Of a stretch of DNA of 64,000 nucleotides, positions 54,960-63,690 are shown piece after piece. Position numbers and translations under genes: made by a program. The DNA is taken from assembly GCA_019113745.1 (NCBI GenBank), contig DXGV01000016.1, forward strand, positions 56,998 to 120,997. Reading direction: 5' to 3'. Origin of the DNA: Candidatus Blautia intestinavium (lineage in GTDB: Bacteria; Bacillota; Clostridia; Lachnospirales; Lachnospiraceae). Below the pieces are notes generated by a model. The model saw only the letters and a program-made list of their open reading frames with translations. It had not been told where the DNA came from and searched no databases. The first letter of the stretch is position 1. The number at the start of each line of letters is the position of its first letter.

Positions 54960-55805
54960 TTACCGGGGTTCTTTTCCTTCAGCGAAGACCAGCATCATTT
55001 CGTTGGTCAGGCTGGAGGAATTTCCCTGTCCTCTGATCTCGCTCCGGTGGAACCATTCCGCCATGGCAAGCTCGCTGTGATCTACAGTGAGAGTGTCGTC
55101 TCCATCCACATCACAGAAAAATCCGAAGAGCAGAGTGCCGCTGAAAGACCAGGGCTGGCTCTTGTAGTAGCGGATATTCTTTACCCGCAGTCCCACCTCT
55201 TCCATCACTTCACGTCTTACCGTATCCTCTATCGTTTCGCCGATCTCCGCGTAGCCGGCGATCAGGGCGTAGTTCGTAAAGGCCCGTCCTTCATATTTTG
55301 ACATTACCAGCCGGTCGCCGTTGGTGATCCCTACGATCACAGCGGGGGAAAGCACCGGATATTCATAGTGTCCGCAGGCGGGACAGTACATCTGGCGTTC
55401 CGTTTTGCTGTGAGCCATGGGAGCGCCGCAGTAGCCGCAGTATCTGCGGCTTTCATACCAGCGGAAAAGCTGATACCCGGTGATTCCCGCGAAAGCAAGA
55501 TACCGGGGATGCACAAGCCTGAGAGAGCGGATCTCCTGAAAGGAGCAGCCGGGAAAATCATTTTCCTCTGCGTTTCCAAGCAGATAAAAACGGTCTTCAT
55601 CAATGGTAAAAAGGTAAATCAGTTTTCTGGCGTGTTCCTCTTTTTCTTTCAGTTCCCGGAAACGGGGAAAACTGATCTCTCCTTCCGGCTCTTTCTGCCG
55701 GAGAAGGATTTTTCCCTCCTGATAGCACAGAAGATAACTGTCCTCCGCCGGAGCTGACGGATGATATTCATTATGGTAAATATGGGGTGCGATATCCTGG
55801 ATCAT
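54960..55805 (-). CDS. nudC: NAD+ diphosphatase NudC
   Basis: 281-residue Nudix hydrolase that cleaves NAD(H), and in some bacteria removes NAD caps from RNA. The zinc ribbon is C-x2-C ... C-x2-C (CGYCGAPMAHSKTERQMYCPACG, split). The family SQPWSFSGTLLFGF (usual SQPWPFPxSLM) and the Nudix box GYAEIGETIEDTVRREVMEEVGL (split) are intact. The stop of this gene faces the HPr gene 22 bp away. The start has CAGGATATCG only; no clear AGGAGG is seen, so the start is less certain. Confidence 0.9.
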   Translation of the reverse strand: MIQDIAPHIYHNEYHPSAPAEDSYLLCYQEGKILLRQKEPEGEISFPRFRELKEKEEHARKLIYLFTIDEDRFYLLGNAEENDFPGCSFQEIRSLRLVHPRYLAFAGITGYQLFRWYESRRYCGYCGAPMAHSKTERQMYCPACGHYEYPVLSPAVIVGITNGDRLVMSKYEGRAFTNYALIAGYAEIGETIEDTVRREVMEEVGLRVKNIRYYKSQPWSFSGTLLFGFFCDVDGDDTLTVDHSELAMAEWFHRSEIRGQGNSSSLTNEMMLVFAEGKEPR

Positions 55806-56020
55806 ATGTATGCCTCGATTCTTTTTTGTTTATTGCCGCAGTCTGTATAAGATTCTGCTTCTGTTTTCTTCTGACGGATACCTGCGGTAATCCTGTATGT
55901 ATCATACCATACAGAAATCTGAATATCTATCGGAAACCAGAAAGAATTTTCTCTTTTCCCGCGGCCGGATTTGTGGTAATTTTTATATATATGATGCCGG
56001 ATTTTCGGGAGGAAAGTTAT

Positions 56021-56578
56021 ATGAGTACAATGGGTACGTTTTCAGGCAGAAGATTTGATCCCCTGATGATGACGCCGGAGGACGTTGTCCTGGAGGATAT
56101 CGCCCACGCCCTGAGCCTTCTGTGCCGGGGCGGAGGACAGCTTAAGTATTTTTATTCTGTGGGACAGCACTGTATAAACTGTATGAAAGAGGCAAAAGCG
56201 AGAGGCTGGTCCCAGAGGATGCAGCTTGCCTGCCTTATTCATGACGCCAGCGAGGCGTATATCTCGGATATCATAAGGCCGGTTAAGGTGCATCTGTCCA
56301 ATTATATGGAGATAGAAGAACGCATAATGGATAAGATCTGGCGGCGGTTCGGCCTGGACGACCTGACGGAAGAGGAGAACCGCCGGTGGAAGCAGGTCGA
56401 CGACGATGTTCTTAAGCTGGAGCTGATGGTTCTGATCGAAGGGGAAGAGAATGCTGTCTGCGAAGAACTGTGTTCCTGCCCGGATCTGTCCGAGAGGTCC
56501 TGGAGGGATGTGGAGGAAGAATTCAGAGATCTGGCGGAGAATCTGGCGGAAACGGCGGATGGGAAACAGTGCGGCTGA
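56021..56578 (+). CDS. HD-domain phosphohydrolase (YfbR-like)
   Basis: 185-residue HD-superfamily metal-dependent phosphohydrolase. Metal ligands: His in SVGQHCINC, the HD pair in CLIHDASEAY and Asp in QVDDDVLKLEL. The opening TFSGRRFDPLMMTPEDVVLEDIAHALS is the pattern of phosphohydrolases annotated as YfbR-like or phage-type HD proteins, which act on nucleotides. The substrate is unknown. Start 56021 follows GGGAGGAAAGTTAT; an upstream in-frame ATG at 55787 would add 78 unconserved residues. Confidence 0.85.
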   Translation: MSTMGTFSGRRFDPLMMTPEDVVLEDIAHALSLLCRGGGQLKYFYSVGQHCINCMKEAKARGWSQRMQLACLIHDASEAYISDIIRPVKVHLSNYMEIEERIMDKIWRRFGLDDLTEEENRRWKQVDDDVLKLELMVLIEGEENAVCEELCSCPDLSERSWRDVEEEFRDLAENLAETADGKQCG

Positions 56579-56650
56579 TAAGAGTCCGGTCTGTGCCGCC
56601 ATCAGACGCCGGAGGAAGAAACAATCGGGAAAAGGAGTGAGGGAAAATAT

Positions 56651-58162
56651 ATGAACCCAGAAAATACTACATATACTGTGCGCTTTCCGGAAAGCGGTAA
56701 ATCTGTAACGGTAAAAGCGGGAACCACCGTCCTTCAGGCGGAGATCGCGGCGGGTATGGTTCCCGACGCGCCCTGCGGCGGACAGGGAAAATGCGGGAAG
56801 TGCCGGATCCTGCTGGACGGAGAAGAAGTCCTTGCCTGCCGGACGCAGGTTGAGAAAGACTGCGAGGTGCGCCCGGTCCTGGAAGGAAAAAAACACGCGC
56901 AGATATTAAACGACGGCCTGTTCCGCAGTGTTGCCTGCGAACCGGGATCCCTGCCGGAAGGGACGGAAGCTCCGGTCCTTGCGGCTGTGGATCTGGGATC
57001 TACCACGGTGGTAGCCTATCTCATGGACGGCAGGACAGGAGAACTGTTAAATACCAGAAGCACGCTGAATCCTCAGCGCCAGTACGGCGCGGATGTAGTC
57101 ATGCGGTGCAGCTATGTTCTGGAACACGGGCCGGAGGCTCTGAGCAGCTGTATCCGGGAGGCCATAGACCGCCTTCTAGGAGAGGCGGCGGCAGAAGTCG
57201 GGCGAAGGAAAGAGGACATTGTAAAGATCGTTATGGCAGGGAACGCCTGTATGCATCATCTTTTCCTGGAGCTTCCTGTGGACACGCTGGTGAGGGCGCC
57301 CTATGTGCCGAAAGTGAAGGATGCGGTAAAGACGGAGGCTTCCGGCTGCGGCATCCATGTGTGCCAGGACGCGCAGCTTATATGGCTTCCCAACATCGGG
57401 GGATTTGTGGGAGCGGATACCACCGCCTGCATGCTGGCGGCGGAATTCGATAAAAGAGAAGAACTTACCCTTATGGTGGATATCGGGACCAACGGGGAGA
57501 TGGTTCTGGGAAACCGTGAGGGATACACGGTCTGCTCTACCGCGGCGGGCCCCGCTTTCGAGGGGGCGAAGATCACCTGCGGCATGCGGGGGAGCGACGG
57601 GGCCATCGATCATGTATATCTGGAAAACGGCGAGGTGAAGTTCCACGTGATCGGAGACGGAAAGCCTGCCGGGATCTGCGGTTCCGGCCTTCTGGACGCA
57701 GTGCACTGTCTCCTTCAGACAGGATGGATCCGGGAGGACGGATATATGAAGGAATCCTGGCATTTCTCTGACGAGGTATTTCTGTGCCAGAAGGATGTGC
57801 GGGAACTGCAGCTGGCCAAGGCGGCTATTGCGGCGGGCGTACAGCTTCTCTGCAGAAAGAGAGGATGCCGCATAGAGGAGATCAGGACGCTTCTTCTGGC
57901 GGGAGCTTTCGGCAATTATCTGGATCCGGACAGCGCCTGCGGGATCGGTCTCCTTCCGGAAGTTCTCAGAGACCGGATCGTTCCTGTGGGGAACGCGGCG
58001 GGAGCGGGAGCCAGACTGGCGGTTCTCTCGGAAAGGGAATTTGCCCGGGCGGAAGATATGGCTTCGAAGGCCGGATTCCTGGAGCTTGCCACGGAACCGG
58101 ATTTTATGGACGTCTATGTGGACGAGATGAGTTATGCCAAGGAGGATTGTTATGGAATATAA
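56651..58162 (+). CDS. Reductive activator of corrinoid proteins (RACo/RamA-like, DUF4445)
   Basis: 503-residue ATP-dependent activase that reduces inactive cob(II)alamin to cob(I)alamin in corrinoid methyltransferases. N-terminal [2Fe-2S] ferredoxin-like domain with C42-x5-C48-x2-C51-x11-C63. The C-terminal ASKHA/DUF4445 ATPase domain (about 105-503) shows AVDLGSTTVVAYLMDG, VMAGNACMHHLFL, LMVDIGTNGEMVLGN, AGPAFEGAKITCGMRG and LLAGAFGNYLDP. It is shorter than canonical RACo (over 600) because the linker domain is small. The next corrinoid operon is 3 kb away (61079). Stop overlaps the DUF2284 start by 11 bp. Confidence 0.9.
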   Translation: MNPENTTYTVRFPESGKSVTVKAGTTVLQAEIAAGMVPDAPCGGQGKCGKCRILLDGEEVLACRTQVEKDCEVRPVLEGKKHAQILNDGLFRSVACEPGSLPEGTEAPVLAAVDLGSTTVVAYLMDGRTGELLNTRSTLNPQRQYGADVVMRCSYVLEHGPEALSSCIREAIDRLLGEAAAEVGRRKEDIVKIVMAGNACMHHLFLELPVDTLVRAPYVPKVKDAVKTEASGCGIHVCQDAQLIWLPNIGGFVGADTTACMLAAEFDKREELTLMVDIGTNGEMVLGNREGYTVCSTAAGPAFEGAKITCGMRGSDGAIDHVYLENGEVKFHVIGDGKPAGICGSGLLDAVHCLLQTGWIREDGYMKESWHFSDEVFLCQKDVRELQLAKAAIAAGVQLLCRKRGCRIEEIRTLLLAGAFGNYLDPDSACGIGLLPEVLRDRIVPVGNAAGAGARLAVLSEREFARAEDMASKAGFLELATEPDFMDVYVDEMSYAKEDCYGI

Positions 58163-58688
58163 GGAACTGGAAAAACTTGCCCTGGATACAGGGTTCAGTT
58201 ATGCGGCGGAGCTGGACGTATCTACGCTGGAGCTTCGCCAGGAGGTGCGGGATATGTGCGGCGCCAACACCTGCGGTATGTACGGCAGAAACCTTGCCTG
58301 TCCTCCTGCCTGCGGAACTCTTGAAGAGTGCCGGAAACAGGTGGAAGGGTACGGCCATGGGATCATTGTACAGACTGTGGGAGATGTGGAGGACAGTATG
58401 GACTTTGAAGGCATGGTGGAGACAGAACAGAGGCACAAGAAATATTTTTATGAAATGACAGAAAAGCTTCGGAAAGCCTGCCCGGACGTCCTTCCGCTGG
58501 GAAGCGGATGCTGCACTGTCTGTAAAGAGTGCGCCGGTCCCGGGGCGCAGTGCCGGTTTCCGGAGAAAAGGATCTCCTCCCTGGAAGCGTACGGGATCGT
58601 GGTCAGCGATCTCTGCAGCCGAAACGGGATGAAATACTATTACGGACCGCAGAAGATCGCTTATACGTCCTGCTTTCTTTTGAAATGA
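58152..58688 (+). CDS. DUF2284 cysteine-rich metal-binding protein
   Basis: 178-residue protein with eleven or more Cys in two clusters: CGANTCGMYGRNLACPPACG with a following C (residues 35-60), and GSGCCTVCKECAGPGAQCRFP (split; near 120-145). DUF2284 proteins bind metal, likely an iron-sulfur cluster, and are often beside methyltransferase activases. The coupled position with RACo suggests electron supply to it (inference). Start 58152 follows GGAGGATTGTT inside the preceding gene. Confidence 0.82.
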   Translation: MEYKELEKLALDTGFSYAAELDVSTLELRQEVRDMCGANTCGMYGRNLACPPACGTLEECRKQVEGYGHGIIVQTVGDVEDSMDFEGMVETEQRHKKYFYEMTEKLRKACPDVLPLGSGCCTVCKECAGPGAQCRFPEKRISSLEAYGIVVSDLCSRNGMKYYYGPQKIAYTSCFLLK

Positions 58689-58787
58689 TATTTGCGCCTG
58701 CTTGTCTCTTCTGCCGGAGGAAGCGGGCGCTTTTTGTACCGGCTGTCGCTTACAGTCCAGGAATATGCGTTTGGATATTTCCGGTGG

Positions 58788-60308
58788 TTATTTCTGCTCT
58801 TCCATATCGATAAGCCGGAAGGAAAGCATCAGATAAAGCAGCTCGTCCGGGTCGGACAGATCAGATTTCAGGTGTTGGCTGATACGGTCCAGGCGGTACA
58901 GAAGCGTGCTGCGGTGGATAAAAAGTTCCTGTGCTGTCTTTGTGGCGTTCTGATGGTTTTCCAGATAACAGCGGAGCGTCTGGTAGAGCGGGGACTGGCT
59001 GTTTTCTGATTCATATTTTAAACTGAGAAGCTTCTCGTGGCATATCATGTACGCGGGAAGTTTTTTTGTAGTCTGTTCCAACAGGTAAGGCAGGGCGATA
59101 TCGTTGAAGCGATGGATCCAGCGGTGGGGAAACTTGCGGCTTCCAACCTGAAAAGAAAGAGAAGCCTGGACATACTGACGGTGAAAATTAAAATGCCCCA
59201 GCATTCGGCGGCTATATCCGGCATTGAGGAAACTGTCCCGGATAAAACTGGCAAGTTTCTGTTCGATCTCTGATTCCGAGAGCTGACACAGATCCAGATT
59301 AATATAGATCACGATATTTCCTTTGTGCTCCAGGGCGCAGGAAGCGGGAACGATATTTTCGATGTAACTTATGATGGAACGGTGAGTCAGGTTTTTGTAA
59401 TCCAGAAGCTCTGTTTTCAGGAAAATACAGAGATAATAATGGGAGGAGAGCCATCCGTAATCTGTAAGCCTGCGGCTGACTTCCACATAGTCTGCGCTGG
59501 AATCTGTCAGAATGGTGTGGAAAATCTGATGGAGCTGATGCCGGACGTCGTGGCTGTCTACAATGTTGGTGGACAGGGCGTGAGAGATAACGCGCGCCAG
59601 ATATTCCAGAATAAAACCGAAGGTATCGTCCAGAGGCGCTTCCCCTTCTGTATAAAGAAGACGGTAAAGTGTTCTGTCAAAGCGGCGGATATTGACGCAG
59701 AGACTGGGAAGAGCCACGTTGTTTCCGGAATAGTAGAAGTATCCTACACGGTGAAAGGCTTCTTCATACTGAGGATCCTGCTTCAGCGCAAGGATAAGAT
59801 CTGCGGTTTCATCCGTGGAACCCAGGACAGAATTGGGGAGCTGTCCGAAAGAGAGATCCCGGGACGCGATGATAGTGAAATCCATGCCTATTACCATCAT
59901 GGGATTGGGGATCACCGGGGCTGTCAGATCCAGGAGCGCCTGGATGGATCCGTTCATTAGCCGGGATTCAAACAGGGCCTGACTCCATTCCTCATATGTT
60001 TGGAAAACTTTCTCCGCTGCTTCCATAAGAACAACAGGATCCGCTTCGGGAATTATACAGATGTTGGGAATCTGCGCCGGAATATCCTGATCCGGAAATC
60101 TGGTCAGGATCATCATGCTGTGAAGTGGATTTCGGAGAAAATCTTCCGCCGGTTCTGTAGAAATGTAGATGAGGCCGCCGGAAAAAGGCTGTTCCGGTTT
60201 GTGATGGACAGCATATTTCAGACAGGGCTCGCTGGTAAACGTTTCCGCGGCCTGAAGGTGGAATTCCTGCTTCAGATGCCATAAAATCAGTTTCGGACTA
60301 AGCTGCAT
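58788..60308 (-). CDS. PucR/CdaR-type helix-turn-helix regulator
   Basis: 506-residue transcription regulator. C-terminal PucR HTH (PF13556-like): LYQTLRCYLENHQNATKTAQELFIHRSTLLYRLDRISQHL (split), about residues 440-495. The middle holds a GAF/PAS-like sensory region (IPNPMMVIGMDFTIIASRD). It is divergent from the corrinoid methyltransferase operon with the repeat array in between, so it probably controls that operon in response to the methyl donor. Start 60308 is fixed by AAAGGAGAACG on the - strand; an upstream ATG (60374) would extend into the repeat region. Confidence 0.86.
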   Translation of the reverse strand: MQLSPKLILWHLKQEFHLQAAETFTSEPCLKYAVHHKPEQPFSGGLIYISTEPAEDFLRNPLHSMMILTRFPDQDIPAQIPNICIIPEADPVVLMEAAEKVFQTYEEWSQALFESRLMNGSIQALLDLTAPVIPNPMMVIGMDFTIIASRDLSFGQLPNSVLGSTDETADLILALKQDPQYEEAFHRVGYFYYSGNNVALPSLCVNIRRFDRTLYRLLYTEGEAPLDDTFGFILEYLARVISHALSTNIVDSHDVRHQLHQIFHTILTDSSADYVEVSRRLTDYGWLSSHYYLCIFLKTELLDYKNLTHRSIISYIENIVPASCALEHKGNIVIYINLDLCQLSESEIEQKLASFIRDSFLNAGYSRRMLGHFNFHRQYVQASLSFQVGSRKFPHRWIHRFNDIALPYLLEQTTKKLPAYMICHEKLLSLKYESENSQSPLYQTLRCYLENHQNATKTAQELFIHRSTLLYRLDRISQHLKSDLSDPDELLYLMLSFRLIDMEEQK

Positions 60309-60353
60309 ATCGTTCTCCTTTGATAAATCTATTGTCGTGTGATCTGAGCTGGT

Positions 60354-60870
60354 TGTACGGTTAAAAAAGAGCAAGTGTTCAAGTTAGCTGTATGAATCGG
60401 GCAATTGTACAGTCGAAAAAGGGCAAGTGTACAAATTAACCGTATGATGCGGGCTGTTTGTACGGTTGAAAGAGAGCAAGTGTTCAAATCAACCGTATAG
60501 TCCAGCCTGTTATACGGTCGAAAAAGAAGAAAAGTCCAAATCAACCGTACGAATCGGGCTGCTGTACGGTTGAAAGAGAGTAAGTGTTCAAATCAACCGT
60601 ATAGTTCAACCTGCTGTACAGTTGAAAAAGAAGAAAAGTCCAAATCAGCCGTACGAATCAGGCTGCTGTACGGTTGAAAGAGAGCAAGTGTACAAATTAA
60701 CCGTATGATGCGGGCTGTTTGTACGGTTAGAAAAGAGCAAGTGTACAAATAAACCGTATAGTCCAGCCTGTTATACGGCCGAAAAGAAGAAAAGTCCAAA
60801 TCAACCGTACGAAGTGTGCTATATATACGATTAGAAAAGAGCAAGTGTCCAAATCAACCGTATAAGTACC
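60354..60870. repeat. Tandem array of ten 52-53 bp hairpin-forming units
   Basis: Units start at 60354, 60406, 60459, 60511, 60563, 60615, 60667, 60720, 60772 and 60824. Each opens with TRTACGGTT-like sequence and carries AACCGTA about 35 bases on, giving arms such as TACGGTTGA and TCAACCGTA around a 19-base centre. Neighbouring units also pair across their junction (CCGTATA/TATACGG). The types recur in order: units 2-3-4 (A-B-C) match units 7-8-9, with B'-C' between. This shows segmental duplication rather than CRISPR-like unique spacers. Confidence 0.9.
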
Positions 60871-60940
60871 GCCGGATACAGTGTAAAAATTATCTTGTTT
60901 CATTTTAACATCCATTCTTTAAAAACACAAGAATGTATCT

Positions 60941-60955
60941 CCTACAAAGTGTAGG
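60941..60955. promoter_or_regulatory. Palindrome upstream of the methyltransferase operon
   Basis: CCTACA-AAG-TGTAGG, perfect 6-bp arms, between the repeat array and the operon. Candidate binding site for the divergent PucR-type regulator. Confidence 0.35.
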
Positions 60956-61078
60956 AAAACATATCTGTAAAATAGAATATATGTGTAAATAGAAAAACAG
61001 TTTTCCCTGTGATACAATAGATTCATAGCGAAAGTACGGCTTTCCTTTAATTTGTAGAATAAAGGAGGAGAAAGTAAC

Positions 61079-61882
61079 ATGATCATTATCGGTGAAAAGA
61101 TAAATGGTTCCATCCCGGCAGTGGCGGAGGCCATCGCCAACAGGGATGCGGAATTTATTAAAAACCGTGCCCGGATGCAGGACGAAGCGGGAGCTACCTA
61201 CATAGACTGCTGCGCATCTGTTCCGGAGGAAGTAGAAGTGGAGACCCTGAAATGGATGATTGACTGCATCCAGGAAGCGACAGACCTTCCGATCTCCGTG
61301 GACAGCCCCAGCGCCAAGGTTCTGGCGGAAGTGATTCCCTACTGTAAGAAGCCGGGTCTTGTAAACTCGGTATCCGGCGAGGGAGATAAGATGGACGTGA
61401 TCTTCCCGCTGATCGCGGATACGAAATGGGAAGTGATCTGTCTTCTGTCCGACGACACGGGTATTCCCAAGAATGCGGCCGACAGGCTGAAAGTATTCGA
61501 CAAAGTGATGGCAAAGGCGCAGCAATACGGTATCGCTCCTTCCAGGATGCATATTGACCCGCTGGTTGAGATGCTCTGCACGTCTGAAAACGGAATCGAC
61601 ACCAACGTGGAAGTGATCAGCACGGTAAGGAAACGTTATCCGGATATCCATATCACAGCGGCGGTGAGCAACATTTCCTTTAACCTTCCGGTAAGGAAGA
61701 TGATCAACCTGGGCTTCACGGTCCTGGCAATGAACGCGGGACTGGACAGCGCGATCCTCGATCCTACCAACAGGGACATGATGGGCGTGATCTACGCCAC
61801 AGAGGCGTTGCTGGGCGAGGACGACTACTGCATGGAATATATCGGCGCGTACAGAGAGGGAATCTTCGGGCCGAAGAAATGA
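61079..61882 (+). CDS. Methyltetrahydrofolate:corrinoid methyltransferase (methyltransferase II)
   Basis: 267-residue TIM-barrel protein of the pterin-binding family (AcsE/MtvA/MetH middle domain). It moves the methyl group between the corrinoid protein and tetrahydrofolate. Motifs: IIGEKINGSIPAVAEAI, EAGATYIDCCAS (the usual DVN variant), PISVDSPSAKVL, PGLVNSVSGE, DPLVEMLCTSENG and SNISFNLPVRKMIN. Length equals AcsE-type enzymes (262-270). First gene of the operon; RBS AGGAGGAG. Confidence 0.92.
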   Translation: MIIIGEKINGSIPAVAEAIANRDAEFIKNRARMQDEAGATYIDCCASVPEEVEVETLKWMIDCIQEATDLPISVDSPSAKVLAEVIPYCKKPGLVNSVSGEGDKMDVIFPLIADTKWEVICLLSDDTGIPKNAADRLKVFDKVMAKAQQYGIAPSRMHIDPLVEMLCTSENGIDTNVEVISTVRKRYPDIHITAAVSNISFNLPVRKMINLGFTVLAMNAGLDSAILDPTNRDMMGVIYATEALLGEDDYCMEYIGAYREGIFGPKK

Positions 61883-61990
61883 TCAGGGCTGATACAGGAT
61901 TCAGCGAAAATTCCGGAAAAACACCGGGTTCTCTATGCGGAAGAGACCCGCTGCAAAAGATTTTAAGTAAAAAAGAGGAGGTAGACAAAA

Positions 61991-62626
61991 ATGGCAGGTA
62001 TTCAGGAAGTTTATGATCTGGTAGTAAAGGGAAAAGCAAAAAAAGTTGGAGCAGCCGTAACGGAAGCGCTTGACGCAGGCTGCGATCCCACAGAGATCCT
62101 TAACAAAGGTATGATCGCGGCTATGGACGAGGTAGGAGCCAAATTCAAAAACGGCGAGATCTTCGTTCCGGAGATGCTGGTAGCGGCAAAGGCTATGAAG
62201 AACGGCGTGGAGATTCTGAAACCCCATCTGGCATCCGGCGTTGCAGGCGCGGCAGGCAAAGTTATCATCGGCACAGTAGCCGGCGACCTTCATGACATCG
62301 GCAAGAACCTGGTTGCCATGATGCTGGAATCCTCAGGATTCGAAGTGATCGACCTTGGCGTGGACGTACCAAAGGAGAAATTCGTGGAAGCTTATGAGGC
62401 GAACCCGGATACGAAGCTGATCTGCTGTTCCGCCCTTCTGACCACGACCATGAACGCAATGAAAGAGACTGTGGCGCTTCTGAATGATTCCCCGTTCCGC
62501 GGAAATATCAAGGTAATGGTAGGCGGAGCGCCCATCAGCCAGGCATTTGCAGATGAGATCGGAGCAGACGCATATACAGAGGACGCCGCATCCTGCGCAC
62601 AGAAAGCGAAAGAGCTTGCTGCATAA
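61991..62626 (+). CDS. Corrinoid (B12-binding) methyl-carrier protein
   Basis: 211-residue two-domain carrier. N-terminal helical cap (residues 1-88; YDLVVKGKAKKVGAAVTEAL, GMIAAMDEVGAKFKNGEIFVPEML split). C-terminal Rossmann-like B12-binding domain with D99-x-H101-x2-G104 (GDLHDIGKN); H101 is the expected lower cobalt ligand. DLGVDVPKEKFVEA and VMVGGAPISQAFADEIGADAY (split) follow. It shuttles methyl groups between the two flanking methyltransferases. RBS AGGAGG. Confidence 0.95.
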   Translation: MAGIQEVYDLVVKGKAKKVGAAVTEALDAGCDPTEILNKGMIAAMDEVGAKFKNGEIFVPEMLVAAKAMKNGVEILKPHLASGVAGAAGKVIIGTVAGDLHDIGKNLVAMMLESSGFEVIDLGVDVPKEKFVEAYEANPDTKLICCSALLTTTMNAMKETVALLNDSPFRGNIKVMVGGAPISQAFADEIGADAYTEDAASCAQKAKELAA

Positions 62627-62655
62627 AAACGGCGGAGTGAAAGGAGGGTTTTTAC

Positions 62656-63690
62656 ATGTTAACAGCAAAACAGAATATGATCGAATGTATGAAGGGAGGA
62701 AATCCCGACAGATTTGTAAACCAGTATGAAGCTATCCGGCTTCTGTTCCATCCCTTTATGTTTGCCAGCCCCCTTCTTCAGGAGGGGCAGGAGAACGTGA
62801 AGAATGCCTGGGGCGTAACCCAGAGCTTCCCCAAGGGAACTCCCGGAGCTTTCCCGGTACATACTCCCGATAAGATCGTGGTAAAAGATATCGAGCACTG
62901 GAAAGACTATGTACATGCTCCTTCACTGGATTTTTCACAGGAACAGTGGGATCAGTGCAAGGCAATGTATGACGCTGTGGATACAGATAAAGCGTTTAAG
63001 GCGGTATTTGTGGCTCCCGGAATCTTCGAGCAGACACATTATCTCTGCGAGATCGTGAACGCTCTTACCTATTATGTGGAATATGAAGACGAAATGCATG
63101 ATCTCATTAAATATCTGACAGAGTGGGAGTTGAAGCTGGCGGAAGGCATCTGCAGCAATCTCCATCCGGACATGCTTTTCCATCATGACGACTGGGGCAG
63201 CCATGACAGCACATTCATGAGCCCGAATATGTTCAACGAATTCCTTCTGGAGCCATATAAGGAGATCTACAAATACTACAAGGATCATGGAGTAGAATAC
63301 ATTGTTCATCATTCCGACAGCTATGCCGCTACTCTTGTTCCTTCCATGATCGAGATGGGCATCGACGTATATCAGGGCTGCATGGAGACAAACCATGTGG
63401 ACGAGCTTATTAAGAAATACGGCGACAAGATCAGCTTCATGGGCTGCATTGAGAACGCAGACGTGGACAAAGAAGACTGGACAGACGAGGCGTGCGAGAA
63501 GGAAGTGCGCAGAGTATGCGATACCTACGGCATGAAGCACTTCATCCCCTGTATCGCACAGGGTGGCCCCGGCTCCGTATATCCGGGCGTATATCAGTCT
63601 CTGACCAACGCTATCGACAAATTAAATAAAGAGAAATTCGGTATTGAAGATCCTGAATCCGCACGTATGCCGATTGAGATCATGTTCTGA
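62656..63690 (+). CDS. UroD-family substrate:corrinoid methyltransferase (methyltransferase I)
   Basis: 344-residue member of the uroporphyrinogen-decarboxylase/MtaA superfamily, which in acetogens includes MtvB/OdmB-type demethylases. Predicted zinc-site residues lie in YIVHHSDSYAA and VYQGCMETN. Other features are HHDDWGSHDSTFMSPNMF, SFMGCIENADVDKEDW and FIPCIAQGGPGS. It would take a methyl group from an external methylated compound (for example a methoxylated aromatic) and pass it to the corrinoid protein; substrate cannot be read from sequence. RBS AAAGGAGGG. A long hairpin terminator follows. Confidence 0.88.
   Translation: MLTAKQNMIECMKGGNPDRFVNQYEAIRLLFHPFMFASPLLQEGQENVKNAWGVTQSFPKGTPGAFPVHTPDKIVVKDIEHWKDYVHAPSLDFSQEQWDQCKAMYDAVDTDKAFKAVFVAPGIFEQTHYLCEIVNALTYYVEYEDEMHDLIKYLTEWELKLAEGICSNLHPDMLFHHDDWGSHDSTFMSPNMFNEFLLEPYKEIYKYYKDHGVEYIVHHSDSYAATLVPSMIEMGIDVYQGCMETNHVDELIKKYGDKISFMGCIENADVDKEDWTDEACEKEVRRVCDTYGMKHFIPCIAQGGPGSVYPGVYQSLTNAIDKLNKEKFGIEDPESARMPIEIMF

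Larger units (their letters stand above)
60309..61078. other. 770-bp divergent intergenic region of the methyltransferase locus
   Basis: Contains the 52-bp repeat array (60354-60870), an inverted repeat CCTACA-AAG-TGTAGG (60941-60955) and a -10-like TACAAT (61013-61018) about 60 bp before the methyltransferase gene. I see no convincing protein-coding gene; short open frames across the array follow the repeats and lack ribosome sites. Confidence 0.7.

Noticed and set aside
60354..60870. CRISPR array
   Set aside because: Units are 52-53 bp with no unique spacers; the inter-arm sequences themselves recur, and no cas genes are nearby.
60329..60915. Small repeat-containing proteins on the - strand of the array
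   Set aside because: Open frames exist only because the units lack stops in one register. The 52-53 bp period shifts the frame, and no ribosome sites precede them.
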